DNA of 64,000 bases from Shewanella sp. AS1 (GTDB lineage: Bacteria > Pseudomonadota > Gammaproteobacteria > Enterobacterales > Shewanellaceae): NCBI RefSeq assembly GCF_021412565.1, contig NZ_JAKCLJ010000001.1:558001-622000 (forward strand), given 5' to 3'. Below, in pieces: positions 37,358 to 46,447 of this stretch (its first letter is position 1; each line of letters opens with the position of its first letter). The position numbers and the translations under genes are program-made. Below the pieces are notes generated by a model. That model searched no databases. It was not told the origin of the DNA and saw nothing but the letters and a program-made list of their open reading frames with translations.

Positions 37358-37837
37358 TTAATTGAGTAAAGATTTTATTTTTTCTTCAAGCGACTCGGGT
37401 GTTGTCGTGGGCGCAAAACGTTCGACGACTCTGCCTTCGCCATCCACTAAGAATTTGGTGAAATTCCACTTAATAGACTCGCTGCCTAGCACTCCTTTGG
37501 CTTGCTGTTTCAGATAGCGAAACAGAGGGTGAGCGTTATCGCCGTTAACCTCAATTTTGGCAAACATGGGAAAGTTCACACCGAAATTGAGTTCGCAAAA
37601 CTCACTGATCTCGGTTTCGTCGCCTTGCTCCTGTTTACCAAACTGGTTACAGGGGAATCCTAATACGGCAAATTTGTCACTGCCATAGGTGTCGTACAGG
37701 GCTTGCAGCGCTTTGTACTGTGGGGTAAAGCCACACTTACTGGCGGTATTGACAATTAACAGCACCTTGCCCTTGAAGTCGGTCATCGAGCCTTGGCTGC
37801 CATCTATGCGGGTGATCTCAAAATTGTAAATAGACAT
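37358..37837 (-). CDS. Glutathione peroxidase family protein (cysteine type)
   Basis: 159 aa. Reduces hydroperoxides with a thiol donor. Catalytic Cys35 in NTASKCGFTPQ (Cys, not selenocysteine), with supporting FPCNQFGKQE and Trp124 in IKWNFTKFLVD. No signal peptide, so cytoplasmic; close to E. coli BtuE in length and layout. Bacterial members often use thioredoxin rather than glutathione. GGAGAG precedes the start. It lies next to sigma-E small RNA 3, which ends its stress-themed neighbourhood. Confidence 0.92.
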   Translation of the reverse strand: MSIYNFEITRIDGSQGSMTDFKGKVLLIVNTASKCGFTPQYKALQALYDTYGSDKFAVLGFPCNQFGKQEQGDETEISEFCELNFGVNFPMFAKIEVNGDNAHPLFRYLKQQAKGVLGSESIKWNFTKFLVDGEGRVVERFAPTTTPESLEEKIKSLLN

Positions 37838-37935
37838 AAAACTCTCCGTAAGCTGTGATCATCGGGTCTAGTAAGTATGCAGTGTAGTGTGAAATTAAAT
37901 TGTGTGCAATTTAAATTGTTGCGATGCTCAATATG

Positions 37936-37959
37936 AAAACGCCCCATAAACAGGGGCGT
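37936..37959 (-). terminator. Terminator after the RsmB-like methyltransferase gene
   Basis: ACGCCCC / GGGGCGT stem with TTTTC on the minus strand, 62 bases past the stop. The T-run is short. Confidence 0.55.
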
Positions 37960-38020
37960 ATATTTGACGTTGTGCTAACTCTTTCTCATAGCAAAGTCTT
38001 TCGCAGCTAAGCCTTCTTAG

Positions 38021-39445
38021 CTATGGTTTTCTCACTAATTTGGCGACAAACATGCCGTCGCTGTCAGCTTGATAGGGCTGCACCGTTAGCATAGTGCAAG
38101 GCTTAGCCGTAAAGGGATGGGTAATGGTTTCTAGTGTGAACTCGGGAGCGGCCGCTAAGAAGGCATTAACCACCTCTTCGTTTTCTGCCGGGCAGATGGA
38201 GCAGGTGGCATAGACCAGTTTGCCACCGGGTTTAACTGCTTTGGCGGCGCGGCTTAAGATATCCAGCTGTAGCTGAGGCTTGTCAGTGACAGCCGTTTCC
38301 TCATCGAGCCAGCGCATATCGGGATTGCGTCGCCAGGTGCCGGTGCAGCTGCAGGGAGCATCGACCAGCACACCATCGAACCCATCAGCTTGAACCGGCA
38401 AGGCTTCGGACTGCCAAGGAGCCAGGCTTATCTGAGTAAAGCCAGCACGCTGGGCGCGTTTATTCAACTCTTCCAGTGGCTTGCGGCGAATATCCGATGC
38501 TGTGATAGCGCCTTTGGCCTTGGGATCTTGCTGTAGCATCAAGGAGCGCAGCTGCAGGCTCTTGCCGCCTGCACCACTGCAGCAATCCCACCACAGCTCG
38601 TCAGGCTTGGGGGCGCAGATATGACCTATTACCTGTGAGCCAAGATCCTGGATCTCCAGCTTACCTTGGCTATAGAGCTTGATGGCATTTAAGTTGATAC
38701 TCTTGTGACCCAGGTGGATGGCGTCGTTAAAATAACGGCTGGCAGTGGCGCTAACATCGTCAGTTTTTAGCTGTGCTATGGCCTGTTCGACAGAGATCCC
38801 TTGTACTCGCCCCCAAATAGGGGGGCGTGAGCACAAGGAGCTGACCAGAGTGAGCTGCGCTTGTTCAGTCATTGCCTCTTGCTGCTGCCAAAACCAGGCG
38901 GGTAGCAGATCCCTAATGGCAAAATTCAAGGAGGGGAAATGTCGTTGCAGCAGCCTCTGTCTGGCTAGAAGCGTGGACTCGAGGTCGGCAGTGTCATCTG
39001 ATATTGCTTGCGCTTGTTCTATCTCTATCCCGGCCAGTTCTGGCAGATTGGCAAACGCCTGCCAGGCTTGGATGAACTCTTGCCAGCCATGTTGTTCCAG
39101 AGTGGCTGTGAGCGTTAATGAGGCAAACCAGGCTTGGGTTTCACTATACTCCTGTGACAGTGTTTTTAACCAACCGTGCCAGCGAAACAGCCCAAACAGG
39201 GTTTCGCGGATCACCCGTCTGTCTTTCGAGCCATGCTTCTTATGGCTGCGAAAATAGTCGGCCAGAATACGATCGGCGGGCAGTTTGCTTTGCATCACCT
39301 GATTAAAGAGTTGGCAGATGGTGACGCTGTAACTTAAGGCGCGCTTCTGGGCTGGCGTTTGCGCATCTATCTCTTGGTGGAGTCTGGCACTGATAGATGC
39401 AAGTTGAGATAACGCGTCGTTGTTGTTTGGAACTGTATCGCCCAT
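38021..39445 (-). CDS. RsmB/NOP2-family RNA (cytosine-5) methyltransferase
   Basis: 474 aa. SAM-dependent m5C RNA methyltransferase. The C-terminal Rossmann domain has WWDCCSGAGGKSLQLRSL (motif I), VDAPCSCTGTWRRNPDMRW (motif IV with the Pro-Cys) and YATCSICPAENE (motif VI Cys nucleophile), so both catalytic cysteines are there. The N-terminal 200 residues are helical and diverge from RsmB's NusB-like domain. The substrate base is therefore unclear; 16S C967 or another rRNA site is possible. ATG 39445 has no strong ribosome-binding site. Confidence 0.85.
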   Translation of the reverse strand: MGDTVPNNNDALSQLASISARLHQEIDAQTPAQKRALSYSVTICQLFNQVMQSKLPADRILADYFRSHKKHGSKDRRVIRETLFGLFRWHGWLKTLSQEYSETQAWFASLTLTATLEQHGWQEFIQAWQAFANLPELAGIEIEQAQAISDDTADLESTLLARQRLLQRHFPSLNFAIRDLLPAWFWQQQEAMTEQAQLTLVSSLCSRPPIWGRVQGISVEQAIAQLKTDDVSATASRYFNDAIHLGHKSINLNAIKLYSQGKLEIQDLGSQVIGHICAPKPDELWWDCCSGAGGKSLQLRSLMLQQDPKAKGAITASDIRRKPLEELNKRAQRAGFTQISLAPWQSEALPVQADGFDGVLVDAPCSCTGTWRRNPDMRWLDEETAVTDKPQLQLDILSRAAKAVKPGGKLVYATCSICPAENEEVVNAFLAAAPEFTLETITHPFTAKPCTMLTVQPYQADSDGMFVAKLVRKP

Positions 39446-39724
39446 GGAGAAGTTGCCTGGCTGCTTGTACTGATAATGGCGGCAAGTTTAACAGAAGCAC
39501 GCCCTGGGTGTTTATTTTTAAGATGCAATTTATCTATTCATTGATAGATTAGCATCTTGAATTGGCTATTGAGCACATGTTTCTTCAGCTTACAGGGGGA
39601 GGGCAGAGTGCCCAAGCCCAGCGCAGAAGTTACGCATCTGGTGGTGCATTTTGGGTATTTTGCTATTTGATACATGAGTCTAGTGATGATTTCTGTTATG
39701 GTGCAGCTCAAATGAGAGGAGTTT

Positions 39725-40201
39725 ATGGAAAAGTACGAACAACTATTAATTTCACTTAGACGTGTGATCCGAGCCATCGACATTCATTCGCGGCAGCTCA
39801 ACAAGCAATCAGGCTTAACAGGGCCTCAGTTGATGGTAATGCAAACCATCTCACAGCTGGATCAGCCGCTGGCGAAAGATATCGCCAAAGAGGTGGCCTT
39901 GAGCCCTGCGACTGTTGCGACCATTATCGATCGTCTTGAAGCGCGGCAGTTAATTGTGCGAACCCGCAGTCAGTCGGATAAGCGTAAGTGGCACCTGTCT
40001 TTAAGCGATTCTGGCGTTGCTATTCTCAGCGCCGCACCTCGTCCGTTGCAGGAACACTTTATTAAGCGTTATCAGAATCTTGAAGAGTGGGAACAGAGCC
40101 AGCTCTTGTCTGCGGTCGAGCGGATTGCCTCCATGATGGATGCTCAAGAGCTGGATGCGGCGCCTGTTCTTTTGGTTGGACATATTCAACCGGAAGAGTA
40201 A
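39725..40201 (+). CDS. MarR-family transcriptional regulator
   Basis: 158 aa winged helix-turn-helix protein. Dimerisation helix, then LTGPQLMVMQTISQLDQPLAKDIAKEVALSPATVATIIDRLEARQLIVRTRSQSDKRKWHLSLSDSG in pieces: recognition helix and the wing with the D-x-R/K pattern (SDKRKWHLSL). Ligand and targets are unknown. GAGGAG lies just upstream of ATG. The 279-base upstream gap shows a small GGGCAGAGTGCCC hairpin but no clear operator. Confidence 0.88.
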   Translation: MEKYEQLLISLRRVIRAIDIHSRQLNKQSGLTGPQLMVMQTISQLDQPLAKDIAKEVALSPATVATIIDRLEARQLIVRTRSQSDKRKWHLSLSDSGVAILSAAPRPLQEHFIKRYQNLEEWEQSQLLSAVERIASMMDAQELDAAPVLLVGHIQPEE

Positions 40202-40268
40202 GGGTCTCTACTCATCTAAAGTGTGCAAAGACGCAGCTGAAACAGGTAAAAGGATCAGATTGCAACAC

Positions 40269-40302
40269 CTATGTCAGTAGAACATCTATGTCAGTAGAAC
40301 AG
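40269..40302 (+). repeat. 17-bp direct duplication before the patatin gene
   Basis: CTATGTCAGTAGAACAT then CTATGTCAGTAGAACAG. Each contains an ATG that soon meets a stop; the true start ATG 40305 follows immediately. Confidence 0.75.
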
Positions 40303-40304
40303 AT

Positions 40305-41192
40305 ATGCCATTAGATCAGAGTCAACTCATTAGCCATACCGCTCTGGTGCTTGAAGGTGGCGGGCTACGTGCCATCTACACGGCCGGAGTATTGGATGCC
40401 CTGCTTGAGGCCGATATTCATTTTCGCTATCTGGTGGGGGTGTCTGCAGGGGCGATTTATCCTGCTTCTTATCTTTCCCGCCAGCATGGCCGTAATCTGC
40501 AGATCCAAAAGGGATTTTTAAACGATAAACGCTATATGGGTCTCAAGCATCTGCTGCGTGATGGCAATTATGTGAATACTGAGTTCAGTTTCCGCCGTAT
40601 GGCCTATGAGCTGCTGCCCTATGATTTTGAGACCTTCACCACTAGTGGTTGTGAGTTTAAAGTCGGCGCCTTTAACTGCGAAACCGGCCAGACTGATTTC
40701 TTTGGGATGGCAGATTTTGGGGATCAGGATAAATTTTTAGAGGTGCTTATCGCCTCTAGCAGCCTACCCTTTATCTCTACCCCGACTCAACTCAAGGGGA
40801 CAGCCTATCTCGATGGCGGCATCGCTGCGCCCATTCCGCTGGCACAAGCAAGAAAAGATGGCTTTAAGCGTCAGGTGGTTATCCTCACCCAAGAGAGTGA
40901 ATACCGAAAGTCCGCCTTTAAATTTAAATGGTTAGCTAAGCGTGTCTATCGCCGCTACCCTAAGGTGGCCCAGGCCTTGCTACAGCGACATGCGGTGTAC
41001 AATCAAGCTTTGAATGAGCTGGCCGCGGCGAAGGCGGCGGGGACAACCTTGGTATTGCAGCCACAAACCCCGCTCGGCTTATCGCGTTTAGAGCGGGATG
41101 TGGTCAAGGTCGAGGCGGTTTATCATCGCGGCCTAGCCGAGGGCAGGGCCTTTATTCCTCAGTTGCAGGGGTTTCTAGCCCAAGCCAGTTAA
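40305..41192 (+). CDS. Patatin-like phospholipase (YjjU-like)
   Basis: 295 aa. Ser-Asp dyad lipid acyl hydrolase. Oxyanion motif EGGGLRAIYTAG at residues 14-25, nucleophile serine in GVSAGAIYPASYLSR, and the Asp of the dyad in YLDGGIAAPIPL. No signal peptide, so probably cytoplasmic, acting at the inner membrane face; the natural lipid is unknown. Start is ATG 40305, with two earlier out-of-frame ATGs in a 17-base duplication. The gene converges on the GST gene. Confidence 0.88.
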   Translation: MPLDQSQLISHTALVLEGGGLRAIYTAGVLDALLEADIHFRYLVGVSAGAIYPASYLSRQHGRNLQIQKGFLNDKRYMGLKHLLRDGNYVNTEFSFRRMAYELLPYDFETFTTSGCEFKVGAFNCETGQTDFFGMADFGDQDKFLEVLIASSSLPFISTPTQLKGTAYLDGGIAAPIPLAQARKDGFKRQVVILTQESEYRKSAFKFKWLAKRVYRRYPKVAQALLQRHAVYNQALNELAAAKAAGTTLVLQPQTPLGLSRLERDVVKVEAVYHRGLAEGRAFIPQLQGFLAQAS

Positions 41193-41211
41193 GACAATTT
41201 TTTTACTGCCT

Positions 41212-41835
41212 TTAGACCGGGTTTATCGCTTGGATAGAGGGTCGCTGCTCCATCTTTTTCAGCCAGGCGTACAGATTTGGCAACTTGTCATCCTCAGCTA
41301 TCTCTAATCTTGGCAACATGGTCATAAAGGCATAGCCGGTAATGTCGGCGATGGAGAATTTATTGCCCGCCATAAAGGGGTGTTGACTCAGCTGTTTTTC
41401 CAATGTGGGCAGAAACTCAATTACCCGCAGGCGTGACTCCACGCCCCAGGCCTCGACGCAGCGCTCCCTGTCTTGATAGAGCTGAGTGATGTTACGAAAC
41501 GCCTGGGTGGCGACGTTGAGTCCTTGCAGTTCACAGATACGTTGCCACATCTCAATTTGCGCTTTTTCCAGCGGCGTGCGGCCAAACAGTGAGTTTTCGC
41601 CGGGATGCAGTTCATCGAGGTAGCGACAGATGGCGACTGACTCACACAGGGTCTGGCCATCGTCGAGTTCCAGCAGGGGAATACGACCATTAACACTCTT
41701 GGCTTTAAATTCGGCGGTGAGGTTTTCACCGGCGCGCACATTGACTGTGACTTTTTCTATCTCTATGCCCATTTCGTTTAGGAAAATATCGACACGCTTG
41801 GCATTGGGGGTGATCGCAAGTTCGTAGAGTTTCAT
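41212..41835 (-). CDS. Glutathione S-transferase family protein
   Basis: 207 aa. N-terminal thioredoxin-like domain: MKLYELAITPNAKRVDIFLNE, cis-proline in NGRIPLLELDDG and the glutathione-binding ESVAICRYLDE. C-terminal helical domain with SIADITGYAF (N-capping box). Catalytic Ser/Thr/Cys is not obvious. Detoxification or an unknown thiol-transfer role. TAAGG precedes the start. The DUF2461 gene lies 21 bases upstream on the same strand. Confidence 0.9.
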   Translation of the reverse strand: MKLYELAITPNAKRVDIFLNEMGIEIEKVTVNVRAGENLTAEFKAKSVNGRIPLLELDDGQTLCESVAICRYLDELHPGENSLFGRTPLEKAQIEMWQRICELQGLNVATQAFRNITQLYQDRERCVEAWGVESRLRVIEFLPTLEKQLSQHPFMAGNKFSIADITGYAFMTMLPRLEIAEDDKLPNLYAWLKKMEQRPSIQAINPV

Positions 41836-41856
41836 CGGTTTACCTTAATCCTTTGA

Positions 41857-42615
41857 TTAATAATCGAGATCCAGCGCGAAGCAGAGATACCCCATCAGCT
41901 TGCTGACCTGCTCAAACTGCTGGGCGCACCAGTTCTCGGCGCCGGGTTTAAACAGGCTTTGTGGATCGATTGCTTTTATGGCGATAAAGTCTTTTCGTTT
42001 GAGCTCATCAATTAAGGGGTGATCTTTATCAAAGCCTTTGGGTGGCCGTATCAGGCTGTCGCCCTCTAGGGCAAATCCCGCCTGCTCAAGTTGTTTGAGC
42101 GCGGCTTGATAGGCATTGGGGTTGTTGTCTATGCAGCTGCGGATCCGATTGAGTGCGACATTGTCTGGATGCCAGATCCCGGCACCCAAAAAACAGCCAT
42201 CGTTAGCGATATGCAGATAGAAGCCGGGAGCGTGAACATCTTTGCCCTGAAAATGGCGAAACTGGATCCCGACATTGACCTTGTAAGGCGTCTTGTCTTT
42301 ACTAAAGCGCGAATCCCGCTGGGGGCGCATCAGGCTGCCGCCCACTTTCTTGGCCACGGCGGTAAAACGCGGCGAGAGATTATGAATATGGGGCGCCATG
42401 GCCTCGATAAATTTAAGTGCCGGTGTTCGCACACAGGCCTCATATTCATGCTGATGCTCCTTGAACCAGTCTCTGTGGTTATTCTCCTTCAGCTTGGCTA
42501 AGAAGGTCAGGCAGTCCTCAGAAAAAAACGCGGGGGATAAGGTTTTATCTGATTGGGCATGAGTCTGAGAGTGAACCTGAGAGCTAACCTGAGAGCTAAC
42601 CTGAGAGCTAACCAT
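41857..42615 (-). CDS. DUF2461 / TIGR02453 family protein
   Basis: 252 aa. The family core starts at FSEDCLTFLAKLKENNHRDWFKEHQHEYE and includes RFSKDKTPYKVNVGIQFRH and GFYLHIANDGCFLGAGIWHPD, typical of TIGR02453. Function is unknown. The first 18 or so residues are low complexity (repeated SSQV), encoded by a 12-base tandem repeat, so the true start could be later, though no later ATG precedes the domain. Likely co-transcribed with the GST gene. Confidence 0.85.
   Translation of the reverse strand: MVSSQVSSQVSSQVHSQTHAQSDKTLSPAFFSEDCLTFLAKLKENNHRDWFKEHQHEYEACVRTPALKFIEAMAPHIHNLSPRFTAVAKKVGGSLMRPQRDSRFSKDKTPYKVNVGIQFRHFQGKDVHAPGFYLHIANDGCFLGAGIWHPDNVALNRIRSCIDNNPNAYQAALKQLEQAGFALEGDSLIRPPKGFDKDHPLIDELKRKDFIAIKAIDPQSLFKPGAENWCAQQFEQVSKLMGYLCFALDLDY
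42565..42612. repeat. 12-bp tandem repeat x4 at the 5' end of the DUF2461 gene
   Basis: CTGAGAGCTAAC three times plus one variant CTGAGAGTGAAC. On the coding strand each unit adds four residues (S-S-Q-V type) straight after the start codon; in-frame copy-number change is possible. Confidence 0.85.
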
Positions 42616-42768
42616 AGTATCGACACTAAATTGATGATGGTAGGGTTAAAATTACCATACCGGCGAATAAAGTGTTAATGCAAAATTGCTGCGCTAGGCT
42701 GGGGGAATTGGGTTAGAATCCCTGCTGTTGTCGGGTGAGTATCTTTAGAAGCGTGAAGGAAGTGAGTT

Positions 42769-43227
42769 ATGAAAATTTGGGTCGATGCCGATGCGTGTCC
42801 CGCTGTGATCAAAGAGATTTTATTTCGCGCCGCCGATCGTGCGCAGATAGAGACGACACTGGTAGCCAATCATACCATGCGTATTCCTCCGTCACCGTTT
42901 ATCAAGTTAGTAACTGTCTCTTCTGGATTCGATGTGGCCGACGATGAGATAGTCAAGCGCCTCGAAGCGGGGGATTTAGTGATAACTGCAGATATTCCGC
43001 TGGCCTCGGAGGTGATTGATAAGCAAGGATTAGCGCTGAATCCAAGGGGAGAGCTTTATACTCAGCACAATATTAAATCGATTCTGAATATGCGGGACTT
43101 CATGGATACCCTGCGCGCCAGCGGCGTACAAACCGGTGGGCCGGCCGCGTTGGGGCAGAGTGAGAAGCAAGCCTTTGCTAATCAGCTGGATAGACTGATC
43201 ACTAAGCATCATCGCTCTCTTAAATAG
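42769..43227 (+). CDS. YaiI/YqxD family protein (DUF188)
   Basis: 152 aa. Begins [21 protein letters not shown], with [32 protein letters not shown] and LNPRGELYT, the strong family signatures. The fold is PIN-like with conserved Asp residues, so a nuclease role is possible, but no activity is established. Single gene with a divergent neighbour (DUF2461). Confidence 0.93.
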   Translation: MKIWVDADACPAVIKEILFRAADRAQIETTLVANHTMRIPPSPFIKLVTVSSGFDVADDEIVKRLEAGDLVITADIPLASEVIDKQGLALNPRGELYTQHNIKSILNMRDFMDTLRASGVQTGGPAALGQSEKQAFANQLDRLITKHHRSLK

Positions 43228-43270
43228 CCACTCAGCGATTTACATCATGATTATCTAAGCCTGTATTACC

Positions 43271-43302
43271 TAAAGCTCTTATTAACTAAAGCTCAGATTA
43301 AC
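43271..43302. repeat. 16-bp tandem duplication after the YaiI gene
   Basis: TAAAGCTCTTATTAAC then TAAAGCTCAGATTAAC, followed by a degraded third start TAACGCT. Confidence 0.65.
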
Positions 43303-43392
43303 TAACGCTGCGCACTCGCTTAATCAATCGAAGGGTAGCCGTATTTTAGCCTATGGCCAGACTCATGAGGACTGGCCGATTTACGCCAGTCT

Positions 43393-43665
43393 CTAGAGTA
43401 CAGCTTCCATCTCCAGCTCTATGTCTGTACAGCCTTTCTTGCAAAAGACGCCATATTTCCCTTCAGTGTCACTCTCAACCGGCACCACAAGCTGAAGCGG
43501 CTGCCTACAGACGTCACACAGCACGGTATTGCCTTTAAACAGGCGCTTTATCAGGTTTTTCTGTTCGTTAAAAGATTTTGCTGTGGTCTTGTTGATGCCC
43601 GAAAAGTCCAGTTTTTGTGTCAGCTTTTCTGTTTTAGCTTGCTTATCTGTTGCATTTTCACTCAT
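43393..43665 (-). CDS. Small conserved hypothetical protein with a putative zinc ribbon
   Basis: 90 aa. Lys-rich N-terminal half (NATDKQAKTEKLTQKLDFSG), then LCDVCRQPLQL and, 20 residues on, FCKKGCTDIELEME: two C-x2-C / C-x3-C knuckles that could bind one zinc ion. Acidic C-terminus. I do not recognise a named family. The isolated gene has an upstream region of about 340 bases shared with the S8 peptidase gene. Confidence 0.65.
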   Translation of the reverse strand: MSENATDKQAKTEKLTQKLDFSGINKTTAKSFNEQKNLIKRLFKGNTVLCDVCRQPLQLVVPVESDTEGKYGVFCKKGCTDIELEMEAVL

Positions 43666-44009
43666 AGGGGTCTCATTGATTAGCCTTTCATTTAGCCCAG
43701 TATATCAATCTTATCGGGAGGCAACAGGGCTTGTGTACAGATAGAGAGACAAGTTTTTGTTTATCTCTTTATGGCGAATACAGCGTTTAATCCAATTTAG
43801 GCTATATCTTAAATCGCACCGTTACACTTGTTAGTGATTTGTCATCACCTTGTTGTCATCTTGTTGTTGTAAGTTTGTTGTGATAGCTTGAGTTTTCTAT
43901 GTGGTCGTAATCACTAAAAATTGGCAGTTTTTCAGGTGTTAATCTTGTTTTGCTCCGATTTAAGCCGTGTTTGCATAGATGCATTAATAATTATAATGGA
44001 GAGACCTAA
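43666..44009. other. 344-base intergenic region before the S8 peptidase gene
   Basis: Holds AT-rich sequence, a run of TTGTTGTCATC-like short repeats (43839-43880) and GGAGAG before the ATG. The TATAAT at 43992 is too near the start codon to be a normal promoter. No riboswitch or operator recognised. Confidence 0.5.
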
Positions 44010-45836
44010 ATGAAATTTTCGAAGTTAACTTCTACGTTAATGGCCATAGGATTTGGCATCTCAGCCCAGGCGTTTGCCGACGATAGCCGTTACCTTATCC
44101 AGGTGGATAATGGGGGTAAAGGCGTAGTCAAAGCTCTGGTAAAACAATTAGGTGCCCAGATCCAAGTGGATGGTGACGGGTTTATTGCAGCGACTTTTAC
44201 AGGTAAAAATTTATCCGAGGTCAAAGGCTTATTAAATAACCCTCATGTGAAGTTAGTGGAAGTCGATCATCGCCGCTACTTGATGGGGTTTAGCGATGAC
44301 GCCGGCGATCCTATGACGCAGCAGGTGACGCCCTATGCTGTGTATCAGTCTCAAGCTAATCAGGTGACATTCAATGCCTCTGCCGGCATGAAAGTCTGTG
44401 TCATCGACTCTGGTTTGGATGCCTCTAACCCAGACTTTGTCTGGAATAATATTACCGGTGACAATGATAGTGGCACAGGTAGCTGGAACGTGAACGGTGG
44501 ACCTCACGGTACCCATGTGGCCGGCACAATCGGCGCTGATGATAACAATATCGGTGTCGTTGGTATGGCACCTGGCGTCGATATGCACATCATCAAAGTG
44601 TTTAACGCAGATGGTTGGGGTTACTCTTCGGATCTGGCCCATGCGGCCAATTTATGTAGCGCAGCCGGCTCCAATATCATTAGCATGAGTCTGGGTGGCG
44701 GTGGTGCCAGCTCGATTGAGTCTAATGCATTCCAATCTTTTGTTGATGCCGGTGGTTTAGTGGTTGCGGCCGCGGGTAACGATGGTAATAGCGTTCGCTC
44801 TTACCCTGCCGGTTATCCATCAGTGATGATGGTGGGGGCCAACGATGCCAACAACAATATTGCTAATTTTTCTCAGTTCCCCTCTTGTACTTCGGGGCGC
44901 GGTAAAAATGCCACTACAGATGAGACCATCTGTGTCGAAGTGACTGCGGGCGGCGTCGATACTTTGTCGACCTATCCTGCAGGAATGTCCACGGCTGCTT
45001 CCTTAGCGGTTGATGGCGCACCGGTTGCCAGCAGTGCCATGGAAAATTCAGGTTACGCCTCGGGTAATACCTACTTTATGGGGATTGGCGATTCCACTGA
45101 TTCAGGTGCCAATGGCAATATCTGTGTTATCGACCGAGGATCTATCTCTTTCCACGATAAGGTGGCGAACTGTGAAGCCTCAGGTGGTATTGGTGCCATT
45201 GTGATTAACAATGAACCTGGCATGTTATACGGAACCTTGGGTGAAACCAACAGCACCTCGATCCCAGCCGTTGGAACGGCTCTAGAAGACAGAAGCAGCA
45301 TTCTGGCAGCCGCGAGCGCGACAGTGAATGTCGGCAGCTCCGATTATGGCTTTATGAGTGGCACCTCAATGGCAACGCCTGCGGTATCGGGTGTTGCGGC
45401 ACTGGTTTGGTCAAATCACAACGAGTGTACTGGTAGCGAGATCCGTCAGGCCCTTAAGGCTACGGCGCTTGATGGCGGTGCAGCGGGTCATGATGTCTAT
45501 TTCGGTTACGGGATAGTACAAGCCGCAGCGGCCGATGCCTACCTGACAGCCAATGGTTGTGCCGGCGGTGATAATGGCGGTAATAACGGCGGTGGTGACT
45601 TTACCCTTTCGGCGAATGGCTATAAGGATAAAGGGGTGAATAAAGTCGATCTGACCTTTAATGGTGCCGCTGGGGCGAGTGTCGATGTTTATCGTAATGG
45701 CAGTTTAATTGCGACCACATCGGCCAGCACCACCTACACGGATACAATCAATACTAAAGGTGGCGGAAGCTATACCTATAAGGCGTGTGATGCAGGAACA
45801 TCCACCTGCACCGCAGATGTGACAGTGGTTTTTTAA
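44010..45836 (+). CDS. Secreted subtilisin-like S8 serine protease with PA insert and C-terminal Ig-like domain
   Basis: 608 aa. Signal peptide TLMAIGFGISAQAFA, an I9-type propeptide (RYLIQVDNGGKGVVKALVKQ to VEVDHRRYL), then the protease: Asp133 in VCVIDSGLD, His166 in HGTHVAGTIG, Ser453 in GTSMATPAVSG. A PA-type insertion (about 330-435; NICVIDRGSISFHDKVANC) lies between His and Ser. After a Gly/Asn linker, an Ig/FnIII-like domain (FTLSANGYKDKGVNKVDL onward) ends the protein, perhaps for binding substrate. Exported, probably by type II secretion. Terminator at 45858. Confidence 0.92.
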   Translation: MKFSKLTSTLMAIGFGISAQAFADDSRYLIQVDNGGKGVVKALVKQLGAQIQVDGDGFIAATFTGKNLSEVKGLLNNPHVKLVEVDHRRYLMGFSDDAGDPMTQQVTPYAVYQSQANQVTFNASAGMKVCVIDSGLDASNPDFVWNNITGDNDSGTGSWNVNGGPHGTHVAGTIGADDNNIGVVGMAPGVDMHIIKVFNADGWGYSSDLAHAANLCSAAGSNIISMSLGGGGASSIESNAFQSFVDAGGLVVAAAGNDGNSVRSYPAGYPSVMMVGANDANNNIANFSQFPSCTSGRGKNATTDETICVEVTAGGVDTLSTYPAGMSTAASLAVDGAPVASSAMENSGYASGNTYFMGIGDSTDSGANGNICVIDRGSISFHDKVANCEASGGIGAIVINNEPGMLYGTLGETNSTSIPAVGTALEDRSSILAAASATVNVGSSDYGFMSGTSMATPAVSGVAALVWSNHNECTGSEIRQALKATALDGGAAGHDVYFGYGIVQAAAADAYLTANGCAGGDNGGNNGGGDFTLSANGYKDKGVNKVDLTFNGAAGASVDVYRNGSLIATTSASTTYTDTINTKGGGSYTYKACDAGTSTCTADVTVVF

Positions 45837-45857
45837 TTTTGTCCTGATCTTATAGCC

Positions 45858-45887
45858 AAAACGCAGCCAGTCTGGCTGCGTTTTTTT
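45858..45887 (+). terminator. Terminator after the S8 peptidase gene
   Basis: AAAACGCAGCCAG-T-CTGGCTGCG then TTTTTTT. Same CGCAGCC stem as the terminators at 56099 and 63434. Confidence 0.88.
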
Positions 45888-45948
45888 ATGTTGAGGCTTG
45901 CTTGTTGGCTAATGGGTTCTGTGGTCAAATGTCTTGATACTAATGCCG

Positions 45949-46018
45949 AGAGCAGTAGGGCGAGCCTAGAGCAGTAGGGCTGGCCGAGCGCAGTAGAGCG
46001 CAGTAGAGCGCTGCTCAA
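45949..46018. repeat. Short interspersed repeats GAGCAGTAGGG / GCGCAGTAGA
   Basis: GAGCAGTAGGG occurs twice about 20 bases apart, followed by GCGCAGTAGA twice in tandem (10-base period) and GCGCTGCTC. Confidence 0.55.
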
Positions 46019-46088
46019 TTATCGAGAACCGCTCAATATAGCGAGTGAGTCTGATCTGGGTTTGATTATCTAATCGCTAAGGTGTGTG

Positions 46089-46268
46089 ATGTCATCTAAT
46101 AAACATGAGACGGGGCTTAACCCTGGGCTGGAGCAGGCCAGTGATGAAGTTAAGTTGGCGGTGGATCTTATTTATCTGCTGGAGACCCATGAGATTGCGC
46201 CAGAGGTGGCCTTGGCGGCGCTGGAGATAGTGTCTAAAGATCTTCAGGCTAAAATTGCCAAGGGTTAA
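46089..46268 (+). CDS. YbaM-like small protein (DUF2496)
   Basis: 59 aa. EVKLAVDLIYLLETHEIAPEVALAALEIVSKDLQAKI matches the DUF2496/YbaM pattern (DVKLAVDLI...). Compact helical protein of unknown function, in E. coli next to priC. ATG 46089 is used, as the overlapping GTG 46086 is closer to AAGG than optimal. Short tandem repeats follow its stop. Confidence 0.85.
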   Translation: MSSNKHETGLNPGLEQASDEVKLAVDLIYLLETHEIAPEVALAALEIVSKDLQAKIAKG

Positions 46269-46280
46269 TTCACTCCGCTT

Positions 46281-46319
46281 TGTTAAAGTCCATTGTTAAA
46301 GTCCATTGTAAAAGTCCAT
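46281..46319. repeat. 13-bp tandem repeat x3
   Basis: TGTTAAAGTCCAT twice, then TGTAAAAGTCCAT, gap-free, just after the YbaM-like gene. Confidence 0.85.
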
Positions 46320-46364
46320 TGGCGAGCGGCCATAAGTCAGGGCCTATAACTGAAGCCATAAAAG

Positions 46365-46403
46365 AAAACCCGCCTATTAAGCTTGGCTTGAAAGGCGGGT
46401 TTT
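46365..46403. terminator. Bidirectional terminator between YbaM-like and lipoprotein genes
   Basis: AAAACCCGCCT / AGGCGGGTTTT stem with a 17-base loop and T-runs on either strand. Confidence 0.75.
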
Positions 46404-46447
46404 ATCATTTAGTTACTTAAATAAACTGTTATCGCTACAGCTATTGT

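Noticed and set aside
43355..43377. Inverted repeat GGCCAG ... CTGGCC as a terminator after the YaiI gene
   Set aside because: No T-run on either side.
43839..43859. Two TTGTCAT heptamers before the S8 peptidase gene as a Pho box
   Set aside because: They are 14 bases apart; PhoB needs 11.
43992..43997. TATAAT before the S8 peptidase gene as a promoter
   Set aside because: Only 12 bases before the start codon, leaving no room for a leader with the GGAGAG site, and no -35 at 16-18 bases.
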